Shown here in pieces: positions 1 to 9,500 of a stretch of DNA of 38,815 nucleotides. Below the pieces are notes generated by a model. The model saw only the letters and a list, made by a program, of their open reading frames with translations. It had not been told where the DNA came from and did not search any database. Position 1 is the stretch's first letter, and the number at the start of each line of letters is the position of its first letter. This DNA comes from Opitutia bacterium (GTDB lineage: Bacteria > Verrucomicrobiota > Verrucomicrobiia > Opitutales > Opitutaceae): the NCBI GenBank assembly GCA_002737275.1, contig NSIG01000028.1, positions 1 through 38,815 on the forward strand, in the 5' to 3' direction. The translations under genes and the position numbers were made by a program.

Positions 1-990
1 ACCAACGAAGACGTTCTCGCGCTTTACGGCATGGGTGGAGTCACCGTTGACCGCATGAATTTTTCTCTCGGCGCCCGCTATGAGCGCACGGAGTTCGAGA
101 CGCGCGGCAACCAGATCAAGACCACCGGCAGCGCCATCGCGGTCGCGCCGGCCAGCGTCAGCCGGTCTTACGACAACTTCCTGCCGGGCCTGTATCTCAC
201 CTACAATCTCTTCAAAAAGACCGTCGTGCGCGCCGCTTGGAGCAACACCTTCGGCCGGCCCACCTATTCGCAGACCTCGCTGGCGCGCAACGTGAGCGAC
301 GACAGCCGTCTCGTCACCGAGTCCAACCCTGGTTTGAAGCCGCTCACCTCGATGAACTACGATGTGTCGATCGAACACTACTTCTCGTCCCTCGGCTCAA
401 TCTCCGCCGCCGTGTTTCATAAGGACATTAAGGATTTTGCCTATCAGCAGACCACCCCCGGAGCCGACCCCGCGACGGGCTACGGTCTCAGCACCTTTGT
501 GAACGGTCCCAAGGGCGAGATCACCGGTCTCGAACTCGCCTACCAGCAACAGTTCAACCGGCTGCCCACGCCCTTCGACGGCCTTGGCTTCCTCGCTAAT
601 TACACCGCGACCTCCTCCTCCGGTACGTTCCCCAATCGGCCTGGCGAAAAACTGCCGTTCATCGGCCAATCGAAGCGCATCGGCAACCTCGCGCTCACCT
701 ACGAGAAAAAGGGCCTGTTCCTTCGTGCCGCCGTCAACTTCCGCACCCCGCGGCTCCGCGAAGACGAGCCTCTCGGTTCGAACGCCTTTGAAGACCGCTA
801 CGTCGACAATTTCACGCAGCTCGACCTCACGGGTAGCTACAAATTTAGCCGCCAATGGGAGGTCTTCGGTGAAATCCTCAACGTGACTAACGAGCCCTTC
901 CGCGTGCGCTTTGGCGAGAACGCCAGCCGCTTCGTTCAGTTCGAGGAATACGGCGCCACGGCCAACTTCGGCCTTCGCTGGAAGCTCTAA
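1..990 (+). CDS. TonB-dependent receptor, C-terminal part (5' end outside window)
   Basis: Outer-membrane beta-barrel receptor for TonB-driven uptake; only the last 329 residues are in the window. The frame is open from base 1, so the ATG at 31 is internal rather than the start. Alternating amphipathic strands are visible, with typical receptor barrel pieces: FSLGARYERTEFET near the start, the AWSNTFGRPTYSQ region, NPGLKPLTSMNYDVSIEHYF, and a final GATANFGLRWKL strand at the C-terminus. The GLKP-plus-barrel arrangement is the usual TonB_dep_Rec C-terminal half of Verrucomicrobiota/Bacteroidota receptors. The plug domain and any TonB box lie upstream and cannot be judged. The substrate is unknown. 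A second full receptor lies 1.1 kb downstream, but the two are separated by another gene and look independently transcribed. Confidence 0.9.
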   Translation, partial: TNEDVLALYGMGGVTVDRMNFSLGARYERTEFETRGNQIKTTGSAIAVAPASVSRSYDNFLPGLYLTYNLFKKTVVRAAWSNTFGRPTYSQTSLARNVSDDSRLVTESNPGLKPLTSMNYDVSIEHYFSSLGSISAAVFHKDIKDFAYQQTTPGADPATGYGLSTFVNGPKGEITGLELAYQQQFNRLPTPFDGLGFLANYTATSSSGTFPNRPGEKLPFIGQSKRIGNLALTYEKKGLFLRAAVNFRTPRLREDEPLGSNAFEDRYVDNFTQLDLTGSYKFSRQWEVFGEILNVTNEPFRVRFGENASRFVQFEEYGATANFGLRWKL

Positions 991-1427
991 TCCCAACGTC
1001 CCTTAATTTCTAGATGTTTGTCATTGCGAGGTGCGCGAAGCGCGCCGCGGCGATCCAGTTGGATTGCTTCGTCGCGGCGCTTCTCGCAATGACAGGCTGT
1101 TTATCAATGGACGTCGGTATGAGGTTGGTCCTTGGTCGCACGGGCGTGTCTCGCCCATGTTGATGCCCCGCGGGCTCGACCTCGCCGCCGCCGCGAAGTT
1201 GAAGTGAGCGCTTTCGTCGAACGGTAGCTCTAGGCGGGATCGCACTCGGCGCCCAACGCCGAGTCTGCAGGCCGGAATGCGCGGGCGCTCGCGCCCAAGG
1301 CCCCATCGCCGCGCTGGGTCTTTGATTAGCGGTGGATTTCAACGGGTTTGTAGCCGGTCAACAACCGTTTCCATTTGCACGCCCGCGCGGCGGGGCCTAA
1401 CTCCGGTGCATATCCGATTCCGCCGCC
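991..1427. other. Intergenic region with one inverted repeat, no gene seen
   Basis: The 437 bases after the receptor hold the inverted repeat at 1020-1093. The rest (1094-1427) shows no convincing coding frame on either strand. Open frames here translate the repeat into the peptide VIARSAATKQS, a familiar spurious translation of this repeat type in other genomes, so they are not called as genes. No clear promoter or Shine-Dalgarno sequence stands out before the gene at 1428. Confidence 0.6.
1020..1093. repeat. Palindromic intergenic repeat (GTCATTGCGAG family)
   Basis: Perfect 11-base terminal inverted repeats, GTCATTGCGAG at 1020-1030 and CTCGCAATGAC at 1083-1093, enclose a further imperfect palindrome (AAGCGC...GGCGATCCA against TGGATTGC...GGCGCTT). 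The whole element could fold into one long hairpin. It resembles the short non-autonomous intergenic repeats of this sequence type found in many unrelated bacterial genomes. It lies 30 bases after the receptor stop codon and might act as a transcript end. Only one copy is seen in the window. Confidence 0.75.
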
Positions 1428-1688
1428 ATGAACTTTGCCACCTTCCTCAAGACCCTCGTCATCCTCGCCGTGCTTTTTGTCATGCTCTACGTGGGCATGA
1501 ACAACACCCACGAGATCAACTTCTTCTTCCCCATCGCCGGCACCACGGCGAAAAAGCCGATCTACGAATCGGCCGCGCTCATCTTTTTTGGCATCTTTGC
1601 CATCGGCGTGCTCGCCGGTACCATGATGCATGGGGGCGGCAAGGGCGGTGCCGCCAAGAAGAGCAGCAGCGACCGGAAGGATAAGTAA
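1428..1688 (+). CDS. Small LapA-domain-like (DUF1049) membrane protein
   Basis: 86 residues. Two hydrophobic segments are clear: about residues 6-24 (FLKTLVILAVLFVMLYVGM) and about 47-66 (SAALIFFGIFAIGVLAGTM). The loop between them contains NNTHEINFFFPIAG, which resembles the N-x-V/I-x-F-x-F strand of the LapA/DUF1049 family. A Lys/Ser-rich cytoplasmic tail (KKSSSDRKDK) ends the protein. LapA proteins are small inner-membrane proteins linked in enterobacteria to control of lipopolysaccharide assembly; that role is not shown here. The ATG at 1428 leaves exactly one TM segment at the N-terminus, which supports the start. The gene stands alone between two receptor genes with large gaps on both sides. 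The family call is moderate; the membrane topology is well supported. Confidence 0.7.
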   Translation: MNFATFLKTLVILAVLFVMLYVGMNNTHEINFFFPIAGTTAKKPIYESAALIFFGIFAIGVLAGTMMHGGGKGGAAKKSSSDRKDK

Positions 1689-2088
1689 GCCGGGCGCGCG
1701 GCGCCGACGACGGAGGTGCTCGCGGCGGCTTCCTGCTTAGTTGGGCGGAGGGCGGGCCGTCGATCCAGCCGCTTCTTACGCTTTCTTCCGCTTGGCGGTG
1801 GGGGTTTTCGGTTCGTTCTGCAGCGCCAGCAAGACCGTGGCCGGAGAAACTCTAGGGGAAGCGGAGATGCGACGGACCCTCACGCGGGTGCGGCGAAACC
1901 CCGCGCGCGGCAGTGGGCGCAAGCCCCAATGCGCGAAAACTAGACTCGTTGAACGTTCACCAAAACGTGGGTTATCATCTCGATGTTATCGCGCCGTATC
2001 CATCTCAACAGTCCGGTTTCTTGCGTCTCCGATATGCCTTGATTGCGGGCGCGCCGGGTCGCGGGATTGCCGTCTCCTCACTCCTCTC
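1689..2088. other. Intergenic region upstream of TonB receptor, nothing firm
   Basis: About 400 bases lie between the LapA-like gene and the chosen start of the next receptor. The receptor frame is open back to 1741, but the residues encoded before 2089 are low in receptor character and precede the obvious signal peptide, so this stretch is treated as leader or non-coding. On the minus strand a short reading ending at 1777 gives a basic tail (TPTAKRKKA), possibly debris of a lost gene. No promoter could be placed with confidence. Confidence 0.5.
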
Positions 2089-5000
2089 ATGCACGCCTCC
2101 GTTAACGTCTCCACCTTTCGTTTCACGCCTCGGTCAATCTGCCTCGGCTGGTTGCTAGCGACGGTCGGTCTCCTTTCGGCCGTCTTCGCGCAGTCGGCTC
2201 CGGCGGGTCGGGTGGTCGGCCGGATTTTTAATCCCGGCACCGGTGAATACGTGCGCAACGCCGAGATCCGGGTGCAGGGCACGCAGAACACCGTCTATTC
2301 CGAGGAGGGCGGCGTTTACCAGCTCGACAACGTGCCGGCGGGCAGCGCCACGCTCGAGGTGGCGTTCTCCGGCTACCAGACGGCCCGTGCGGCCGTCACG
2401 GTGACGGCCGGTGCAGCGGTCGCGCGCGATTTCGAATTGGTGAGCACGCTCCCCAAGCCCGCGGGCAAGGATGAGGTCGTGCTGATCAGCAAGTTCGTCG
2501 TCACCACTGAGCGCGAGGGCAACGCCAAGGCCATCATGGAACAGCGACGCAACATGAACATCTCGACCTCCGTCGCGGCCGACAGCTTCGGCGACGGCAG
2601 CGAGGGTAACGTCGGTGAATTCCTCAAATTCCTCCCTGGCGTCGATGTGGAATACGTCGATGGCGTCAGCCGTGGTCCGCGCATCGGCGGTCTCGATCAG
2701 TCTTACGTAGGCGTCACCATGGACGGCGCGAGTATTGCCAGTGCCGACGCGTTTGTATCCTACGGCGCCACGCTCAACGGCTCCACCGGCGGCCAATCGC
2801 GCTCGGTGGGCTTCGAGCAGATGTCAATCACCGCGATCGAATCCGTCGAGATCAGCCGCACCTCTAGCGCCGACATGGACGCGAGTTCGCCCGCCGGCAC
2901 CATCAACATGAAGACGCGCCGCGCCTTCGACCGCAAAGGTCGCCGCCTCGACTGGCAGGTCAGCATGAGCGCCAACTCCGGTGCCATGACCACGCAGAAA
3001 GGCTACGGCCTCGACGATTTGCCGCGCTACGTCATCCGGCCCAACTACCAGCTCGATTACTCCGATGTCTTCCTGAACCAGCGCCTCGGCATCCGGCTCG
3101 GCGTGAGCAAAAGCAGCGTGTTGGCCCAGCAGCAATACGTCACGCATACTTATAACCGCACCCCGAATACCGCCGACCCGCGGCCCGTCGTGCTCACGGG
3201 CATCACGTTTGCCGATGGTCCCAAGCTCACCGACCGCTCGTCCGTTACGCTCACGAGCGATTTCAAAGCCACCCCGCGCCTCGTGCTCTCGTTCACCGGT
3301 ATGTTCAACGCCTTCGAGAATTCGGGTCACACCTACAATCTTGCCTGGACGGCCTCCGCCAACGGGGGCGCCGCCGCCACCGGTCGTCAGAACGTTCTGG
3401 GTGATGGCCTGACGGAAATTCGCACCAACGGCCTCGCGACCAATACGTCTCGCGGCCTCACGCTCGGCGGTGGCAGCGCGATCAAGCTGACCAACACGAC
3501 CACGATCACGCCGAAGTTCGAGTTCAAGCTCAACGCCCTCACGGTGGACGGGGTCTTCAATTTCTCGCGTTCGAAAAACGACTACGAGACCTCCAGCCGC
3601 GGCACGATCCGCGTCGAGACAGCCAACATCAATAACGCCGATTTCCGCGCCACGCGCTCCGATCCGCTCTCCGCCGAATGGACGCTCGTGCAGACCGGTG
3701 GCGCCGATTGGTCCAACCTTGCAAGCTTCACTAATCCCCGCACCACCGAGGAAGGCCGCTTTGTCGTCACCGAAATCTACACCGGCGAGACCAACGCGAA
3801 ATACGTGCTCCCGTGGCGGTTTCCGACCTCGATCAAGTTTGGCGGCAAGTGGGCTGAGGAGCGCCGCATCTCCGATAACGCGGTACCTTACCTCGTCTAT
3901 AGCTATAACGGTCCCGGCGGCGGCCCCACGGGCAGCTTTGCCAACTACGCCTCGCCGCGGAAATTCAACACCGACTTCGGCCGGATCACTTCGCTCAACG
4001 TCGCCAACGTGCCCACGCTGGTGGACCGCAGCGCGCTCTCCGTGGTCTTCCGCGAGCGTCCTGAATATTTCGTGAACTCCGCCACGGTTGAGAATTACTA
4101 TACCGCCACCATCGCGAATCACCGTGATTTTCTCCAGACCGTATCGGCCGCCTACGGCATGGCTGACACCAAGATCGGCAAGCTCCAATTGCGGGGCGGC
4201 GTCCGCTGGGAGCGCACCGAGACGAGTTCGAAGGAGGTCGATCCGTATACCGCCGCCGAAGTGCAGGCCGCCGGTTACCCCATCTCCACCACTACGCGTC
4301 GTGCGACGACCATCGCCGGAATGAACTACCAGTTCCTCTCCCGCCCGCGCATCACCCGCGACGGCGACTACGATAATTTTTTCCCGAGTGCCTCGCTCAA
4401 GTATTCTTTTCTCCCAAATCTACAGGCTCAGTTCGGCTTCGCGCACGCCATCTCCCGTCCGCCGATCGACGCGCTGGCCGGCGTGTGGAACATCAACGAC
4501 GTCACCCTCCTCATCACGGCGCCGAACCCCAAGCTGAAGCCCGAGCGCTCCAACAACTACGTCGCGCGTCTCGCCTATTATTTTGAACCCGTCGGTAGTT
4601 TCACGGTGCTCGTGCAGCAGACGGAGATCACCGACCAGCGTATCACGGTGCGCGGCAAGGCGGCGGACTTCGGCTTTGAGAACGATCCCGAATACGCCGC
4701 CTACGATTTCCAATCCCTGGACAATAACGACTCGCTCTACCGCTACCGCAGTCTCGAACTGAGTTATAACCAGCAGCTCAGCTTCTTGCCTGGGTTGCTG
4801 CGCAGCACGAACCTCAACCTCAGCTACACGCGTAACTACGCGAATCAATATTTCCCCGGCGTGACCCCGCACAAAGTCGCGGGTTCGCTCGGCTGGAGCA
4901 TCGGGCGCCTGAGCTTCCGTAGCGGCTTGGTGTGGCAGGACGATACGCCCTTCACGTCGATCTTTGGCCGCTTTCAACGCCGCAACCTCAAGGTCGATTT

Positions 5001-5175
5001 CGGCGGTGCTTACCGCATGTCGGACCGCCTGAGCTTTTTCTTCCAGGGTCGCAATGTGCTCAACGATCCTAACCTCCTCTACGAAGGCGATCCCCGGCGC
5101 GGTCAGCCCGCAGTGCTCTACCGCTACGGCAACTTCGGCGTGAGCTGGGTCGCGGGCGTGAAGGGCAATTTCTGA
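2089..5175 (+). CDS. TonB-dependent receptor with N-terminal carboxypeptidase-regulatory-like domain
   Basis: 1028 residues. The ATG at 2089 is chosen because a clean signal peptide follows about 17 residues later (WLLATVGLLSAVFAQS, cleavage near residue 36); the frame remains open upstream to 1741. Residues about 40-120 form a CarboxypepD_reg-like beta-sandwich (GRVVGRIFNPGTGEYVRNAEIRV is split across this region). A plug domain follows at about 140-270, with STSVAADSFGDGSEGNVGEFLKFLPGVD-type sequence and GTINMKTRRAF at its end. The rest is a 22-strand-type barrel, including AHAISRPPID and NPKLKPERSNNYVA, and it ends in a C-terminal Phe (VKGNF) as expected for BAM-inserted barrels. It imports an unknown ligand, probably a glycan or siderophore. 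No TonB box is obvious and no partner SusD is adjacent, as is usual for verrucomicrobial receptors. Confidence 0.92.
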   Translation: MHASVNVSTFRFTPRSICLGWLLATVGLLSAVFAQSAPAGRVVGRIFNPGTGEYVRNAEIRVQGTQNTVYSEEGGVYQLDNVPAGSATLEVAFSGYQTARAAVTVTAGAAVARDFELVSTLPKPAGKDEVVLISKFVVTTEREGNAKAIMEQRRNMNISTSVAADSFGDGSEGNVGEFLKFLPGVDVEYVDGVSRGPRIGGLDQSYVGVTMDGASIASADAFVSYGATLNGSTGGQSRSVGFEQMSITAIESVEISRTSSADMDASSPAGTINMKTRRAFDRKGRRLDWQVSMSANSGAMTTQKGYGLDDLPRYVIRPNYQLDYSDVFLNQRLGIRLGVSKSSVLAQQQYVTHTYNRTPNTADPRPVVLTGITFADGPKLTDRSSVTLTSDFKATPRLVLSFTGMFNAFENSGHTYNLAWTASANGGAAATGRQNVLGDGLTEIRTNGLATNTSRGLTLGGGSAIKLTNTTTITPKFEFKLNALTVDGVFNFSRSKNDYETSSRGTIRVETANINNADFRATRSDPLSAEWTLVQTGGADWSNLASFTNPRTTEEGRFVVTEIYTGETNAKYVLPWRFPTSIKFGGKWAEERRISDNAVPYLVYSYNGPGGGPTGSFANYASPRKFNTDFGRITSLNVANVPTLVDRSALSVVFRERPEYFVNSATVENYYTATIANHRDFLQTVSAAYGMADTKIGKLQLRGGVRWERTETSSKEVDPYTAAEVQAAGYPISTTTRRATTIAGMNYQFLSRPRITRDGDYDNFFPSASLKYSFLPNLQAQFGFAHAISRPPIDALAGVWNINDVTLLITAPNPKLKPERSNNYVARLAYYFEPVGSFTVLVQQTEITDQRITVRGKAADFGFENDPEYAAYDFQSLDNNDSLYRYRSLELSYNQQLSFLPGLLRSTNLNLSYTRNYANQYFPGVTPHKVAGSLGWSIGRLSFRSGLVWQDDTPFTSIFGRFQRRNLKVDFGGAYRMSDRLSFFFQGRNVLNDPNLLYEGDPRRGQPAVLYRYGNFGVSWVAGVKGNF

Positions 5176-5310
5176 ACTGGAACGAAGCGGTTGAGCGTTG
5201 AGCGCTTAGCGACCGATGCTTGGCGCGCGGCGGGCACTGGCTTCGCCCGGGGCCTTGATAGCGTTCACGGTTGGTTGGTGAATCGGCATCCCCAAAGCGG
5301 ATCGCAAGGG

Positions 5311-5362
5311 GGGGCGAGCTGGCTCGCGACGCTCGCGGTGGAGTCGCGAGCAAGCTCGCCCC
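5311..5362. repeat. REP-like hairpin (GCGAGC/GCTCGC type)
   Basis: 20-base arms at 5311-5330 and 5343-5362 pair with a single mismatch around a 12-base loop. The core GCGAGCAAGCTCGC is strikingly like REP sequences known from Pseudomonas (GCGAGCTTGCTCGC). Related fragments occur at 11357-11370 (GGCGAGCTTGCTCC) and 25830-25843 (GCCCGCAAGCGGGC). Confidence 0.75.
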
Positions 5363-5396
5363 GACAGGTTTCGACTCCATTTTTCGGCTTAACCTC

Positions 5397-5465
5397 GGGC
5401 AGGTCTTTGACCTGCCCATTTTGACGCTGCGGGTGCCGGAGGGCGGGTCAGAGACCGCGCCCTAC
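5397..5465. repeat. Composite two-hairpin repeat between convergent genes
   Basis: Left hairpin: GGGCAGGTC (5397-5405), loop TTT, GACCTGCCC (5409-5417). Right hairpin: GGGCGGGTC (5441-5449), loop AGA, GACCGCGCCC (5453-5462), ending in TAC. The two halves are in opposite orientation. The right half belongs to the repeat family also seen at 16813-16883, 20543-20581, 22147-22184 and 30819-30856. It ends 43 bases past the parA stop codon. Confidence 0.8.
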
Positions 5466-5507
5466 TTCATAGAGAGGCATTACCGAATGGGCGTCCGATC
5501 AGAGCGC

Positions 5508-6344
5508 TCAGATCCGGCCCACCACTTCCTTGGCGAGTTCGCGAAAGGCCTCCGCGCCCGTCGCGCTGCCGTCGTAGACCATGATTGGCTTTGCGCTCAT
5601 CGGGGCTTCGCTGATCGCGATGTTTTCCGGGATCACGGTCGCGAAGAAATGCAGTTTCTTAAACGTTTTCTCGCCGGGCAACCGCTCCATCGTCTCTTGG
5701 TGAAACGCGACGTGGCGGCGCACGCGCGTGAAGACGACGCCGAGACACTTAATCTTAAATTCCAGCTCCGACTTCAGGTATTCCAACCGGTCGAGCAACA
5801 GGCCGAGGCCGATTGACGACAGGTAGTCGGGCTGCATCGGCACGATAAAGTAGTCGCTGGCGTAGAGCGCGTTTTGCGTGGCGGTCTGGAGATTGGGCGG
5901 GCAGTCGCAGAGGATCACGTCGTAGTCGCCGAGGATTTTTTCGAGTTTGCGGCCGAGGATGCGCTCGCGCCCGGGTCGCGCCGCCAGATCGAGATCAAGG
6001 AACGTGAGCTTGAGGTGGCTCGGGATCAGATCGAGGCCCGGAATCTCCGGGACGACATTGTGAATGATGCAGTCTTTGAACTTGTGGGGATCGTCGTGCT
6101 TACCGCGTTTGCCCTCGCCCCCGACTTCAAAAATATCGGCCATCGTCCCGTGCTCCGCCGCCCATTCGGTCCAAGCTTTCTCGGACATGAGTGAGAGGGA
6201 GGCGTTGGTTTGCGGATCGAGGTCGACGAGGAGTACGCGCTTGCTGTGTTCGCGGGCGAGGTAAGCGGCGAGGTTGACGGCGACCGTCGTCTTACCGACG
6301 CCGCCTTTCATATTGAGCAGGGAGATGACGATGGCTTTTGACAT
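5508..6344 (-). CDS. parA: ParA/Soj-family partition ATPase
   Basis: 278 residues. The deviant Walker A motif is at residues 13-19 (KGGVGKT, with the signature Lys13). Walker A' follows as LLVDLDPQTNASLS, and the Walker B region reads VILCDCPPN. The C-terminal part contains FTRVRRHVAFHQ and SAKPIMVYDGSATGAEAFRELAKEV, typical of chromosomal/plasmid ParA (MinD superfamily). ParA ATPases bind DNA as ATP dimers and move ParB-bound cargo. The ATG at 6344 places the Walker motif at the N-terminus as in Soj; the frame stays open far upstream but without homology. There is no parB next to it, so it may be an orphan or position another cargo. It is divergent from the RND genes across 198 bases in which I could not place a promoter. 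Confidence 0.92.
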   Translation of the reverse strand: MSKAIVISLLNMKGGVGKTTVAVNLAAYLAREHSKRVLLVDLDPQTNASLSLMSEKAWTEWAAEHGTMADIFEVGGEGKRGKHDDPHKFKDCIIHNVVPEIPGLDLIPSHLKLTFLDLDLAARPGRERILGRKLEKILGDYDVILCDCPPNLQTATQNALYASDYFIVPMQPDYLSSIGLGLLLDRLEYLKSELEFKIKCLGVVFTRVRRHVAFHQETMERLPGEKTFKKLHFFATVIPENIAISEAPMSAKPIMVYDGSATGAEAFRELAKEVVGRI

Positions 6345-6542
6345 GGTTGGAAGGGGATTGGGCGGTAACAGTATCAATCCTGCCGCGGCCGGAGCGGTCC
6401 GCAATCTTCCGGCGTTAATTCTGCGTAACATCGGCGCGCCGCACGTTTCCCCGGCGCCCGGTCGTTCTCTTGCCTTGGTTTGCGCCCGGCGCCACGTTGG
6501 TTCTTTTCCATCGTCTCCCGCCGCGCGCCCGCTTTCGTCATC

Positions 6543-9500
6543 ATGTGGATTGTCCTCTTTGCCCTTCGCTATAAATACACCGTCGCCGTCTTTGCGATTT
6601 TGATCGCGCTGTTCGGCGGACTGGCGATCCAGCGCACGTCCACCGATATCATGCCGCGGGTGGACAGCCCCGAAGTCATGCTCGTTTGGTCTTACGGCGG
6701 GCTGAATCCTACCGAGATGGCCGCGAAGATCACGTCCTTCTCCGAAACGGCCTCGCTCAATAACGTCGACGATGTGCTCGAACTCCGCTCCGAGACTATC
6801 AACGGCGTCGCGATTATCCGGCTGCGTTTTCAGCCGGGTGTAAACATCGAGCGCGCGCTCTCCCAGGTCACCGCCATCTCGCAGACGATTTTGCGCCGGA
6901 TGCCCGCTGGCACGGTGCCGCCGATCATTGTCCAATCGAGCCCTTCAAGCGTGCCGATCATCCAGCTCGTGTTGTCGTCCGATACGCTCACCGACGGCGC
7001 GATCTTCGATTTTGCCCGGCTCACTATGCGCGCCCAGTTGCAGGAAATCGCCGGCCTGCGCCTCACCTTGCCCTACGGCGGCGCCCAGCGGCAGATCATG
7101 GTCGATTTGGATCCCGATGCGCTCAACGCCTACGGGCTCTCCGCCTCGGATGTGAGCCGCGCCCTCGCCGCGCAGAACCAGACGCTGCCCTCCGGTTCTC
7201 TCCGCGCCGGTGGGCGTGATCTCGCTGTCGGCGTTAACGCCAGCCCGGTCTCCATCCCCGAGTTTCTCGACCTGCCCGTGCGTAACGTCGATGGCCGGAT
7301 CATTCTGCTGCGCGATGTCGCCAACGTCCGCGACGGCGAGGCCTTCGGCACCAACATCGCCCGGCTCAACGGCCAAAACGCCGTCATCGTCACCGCCTTG
7401 AAGCTCGGGAACACATCCACGCTTGAAATCATCGACGGGATCATGGCCCGCCTGCCGGCTATCCGCGCGTCCGCGCCCCCCGGCGTCAAGGTCGAGCCCA
7501 TCTTCGACCAATCCGTCTTTGTCCGGTCAGCCGTCGACAACATCCTGCGCGAGATCGTCCTCGTGGGCGCGCTCGTTGCCCTCGTCGTCTTGCTTTTTCT
7601 CGGGTCGTGGCGCTCGACGTTGATCGTCCTCACCTCGATTCCGCTCGCGCTGCTCTGTTCGATTTTTGGTCTCAGCCTCGCCGGCGCCACGTTCAACCTG
7701 ATGTCCCTCGGCGGCCTCGCGCTCGCCATCGGCATCCTCGTGGACAACGCCCTCGTCGAAATCGAAAACATTAAGCGCCAGATCGCCTCCGGAAAAACCG
7801 TGCGTGATGCCATCGTCGACGGGGCGCAACAGGTCGCCTTTCCCGAGTTCGTTTCCACCACCGGCATCTGCATCGTGTTCCTGCCGATCTTTCTGCTCTC
7901 CGGGACTGCGGCGTTTGTCTTCAAGCCTCTCGCGCTCGCCGTGATCTTTGCGATGGTCGCGAGCTACCTGCTCTCGCGTACGCTCGTGCCCACGCTCGCC
8001 TCGCTGCTGCTCCCCGCCGAGACCCGCGCCGAACGCGCCGACGCCGGTCGGGCGCCCCGAGGCTTGATGCGGCTTCATTACGCCATCGAACACGCCATCA
8101 CCTTCCTCTCCGCCCGGCAGCACCGCGTGCTCGATGTCCTTGTGGCGCGGCGTTGGATCGTTCCGGTCATCGTGCTTGCGGTCGCGGGCCTCGGTGGGGT
8201 CGCTTGGAAATTTATCGGACGCGAGTTTTTCCCTGCCACCGATGCCGGACTTATGCGCATCTTCGTGCGCCTGCCCGGCGGCACCCGAGTGGAGGAGACC
8301 GCGCGTCGTTTTGCCGACATCCAGCGGGCCATCCGCACCGTGATTCCTCCGGCGGAACTCCGCTTTGTGGTCGAAAACATCGGGCCACCGACCGCGATCA
8401 ATCTCGCTTGGGTCGAGAGCACGGTGGTCGGTCCCTACGACGGTGAGATCCTCATCCAACTCGCGCCCGGTCACGCGCCCGTCGTCGGATATACGGAAAA
8501 ATTGCGGCGGCTGCTCGCGGAGCAATTCCCCGAGGTGCAGTCGTTTTTTCGGCCGGCCGACGCCACCAGCCAGACGCTCTCCGGCGGTGCGCCGACCGCG
8601 TTTGAAGTCCGCTTCGTCGGCCGCGATATTCCGGGCAACCTCGCGCTTGCCCAGCGTCTCCGCGAGCGTCTCCGGGCCGTGCCGGGCGCCGTCGATGTGA
8701 CGTTGCGCGAACTCCTCGGCGTGCCCGAATACTATTTCGAAATCGACCGCGTGCGGGCGGCCCGCTTTGGCCTCACCCAACAGGACATCGCCGGCGCACT
8801 CCTCACCGTGCTGGGCTCCGGCGGCAGCGTGGCGCCTACGTTCTGGGCCGATCCGAAAACCGGTTCATCCTACGAAGTGCAAGTCCAGGTGCCGCCCGCG
8901 CTCTTCCGCGACGCCGAGCAACTGCTCACCTTGCCCATGCGCCCCGCCGCCGGGGGACCTCCGGTGATTTTCGGCGCGTTTGCCAAACTCAGCGAGCGCC
9001 AGTCGCCCTCGAGCGTGTCGCGCACGACCTTGCTGCCCACGTTTACCGTGCTCGCCAACGTGCAGGGCACCGACCTCGGCTCCGTGCTCGACCGGCTCAA
9101 TCCGATCCTCGCCGAGCTGCGCAAAGAGCAGAAACCCGGCAACCGGATCGTCATTGCCGGCCAAGCCGCGCTGATGGAGTCGGCCTACCGCGAGCTCTTT
9201 GGCGGCCTCATTTTGTCCGCCGTGCTGATCTTCCTCGTGATGGTGGTGAACTTCCAATCGTGGGCGTTACCCTTGGCCGCGATCAGCGGTCTGCCGGTGG
9301 CCATGGCCGGGGCGTTCGTGGCGCTTTGGGTGACGGGCACCCATCTCAGCATCCCCGCGTTGATGGGGCTCATTATGGTCGTCGGTGTGTCCACGGCCAA
9401 CAGTGTGCTCGTCACCTCTTTCGCCCGCGATCTTTGGGAGGCCGGCGGAACCGGTGCCCATGCCGCGATCACCTCCGCCACTACGCGCCTGCGCCCCGTC

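Larger units (their letters stand above)
5176..5507. other. Convergent intergenic region packed with hairpin repeats
   Basis: This region separates the plus-strand receptor and the minus-strand parA. It contains a simple-repeat tract GTTGAGCGTTGAGCG near 5190-5204, a long REP-like hairpin at 5311-5362, and a two-hairpin composite at 5397-5465. No coding frame is convincing. The hairpins may end transcription from both sides. Confidence 0.65.

Noticed and set aside
1777-1860. Minus-strand reading ending TPTAKRKKA
   Set aside because: It looks like a basic C-terminal tail but is short, has an Arg-rich implausible upstream part and no start context.
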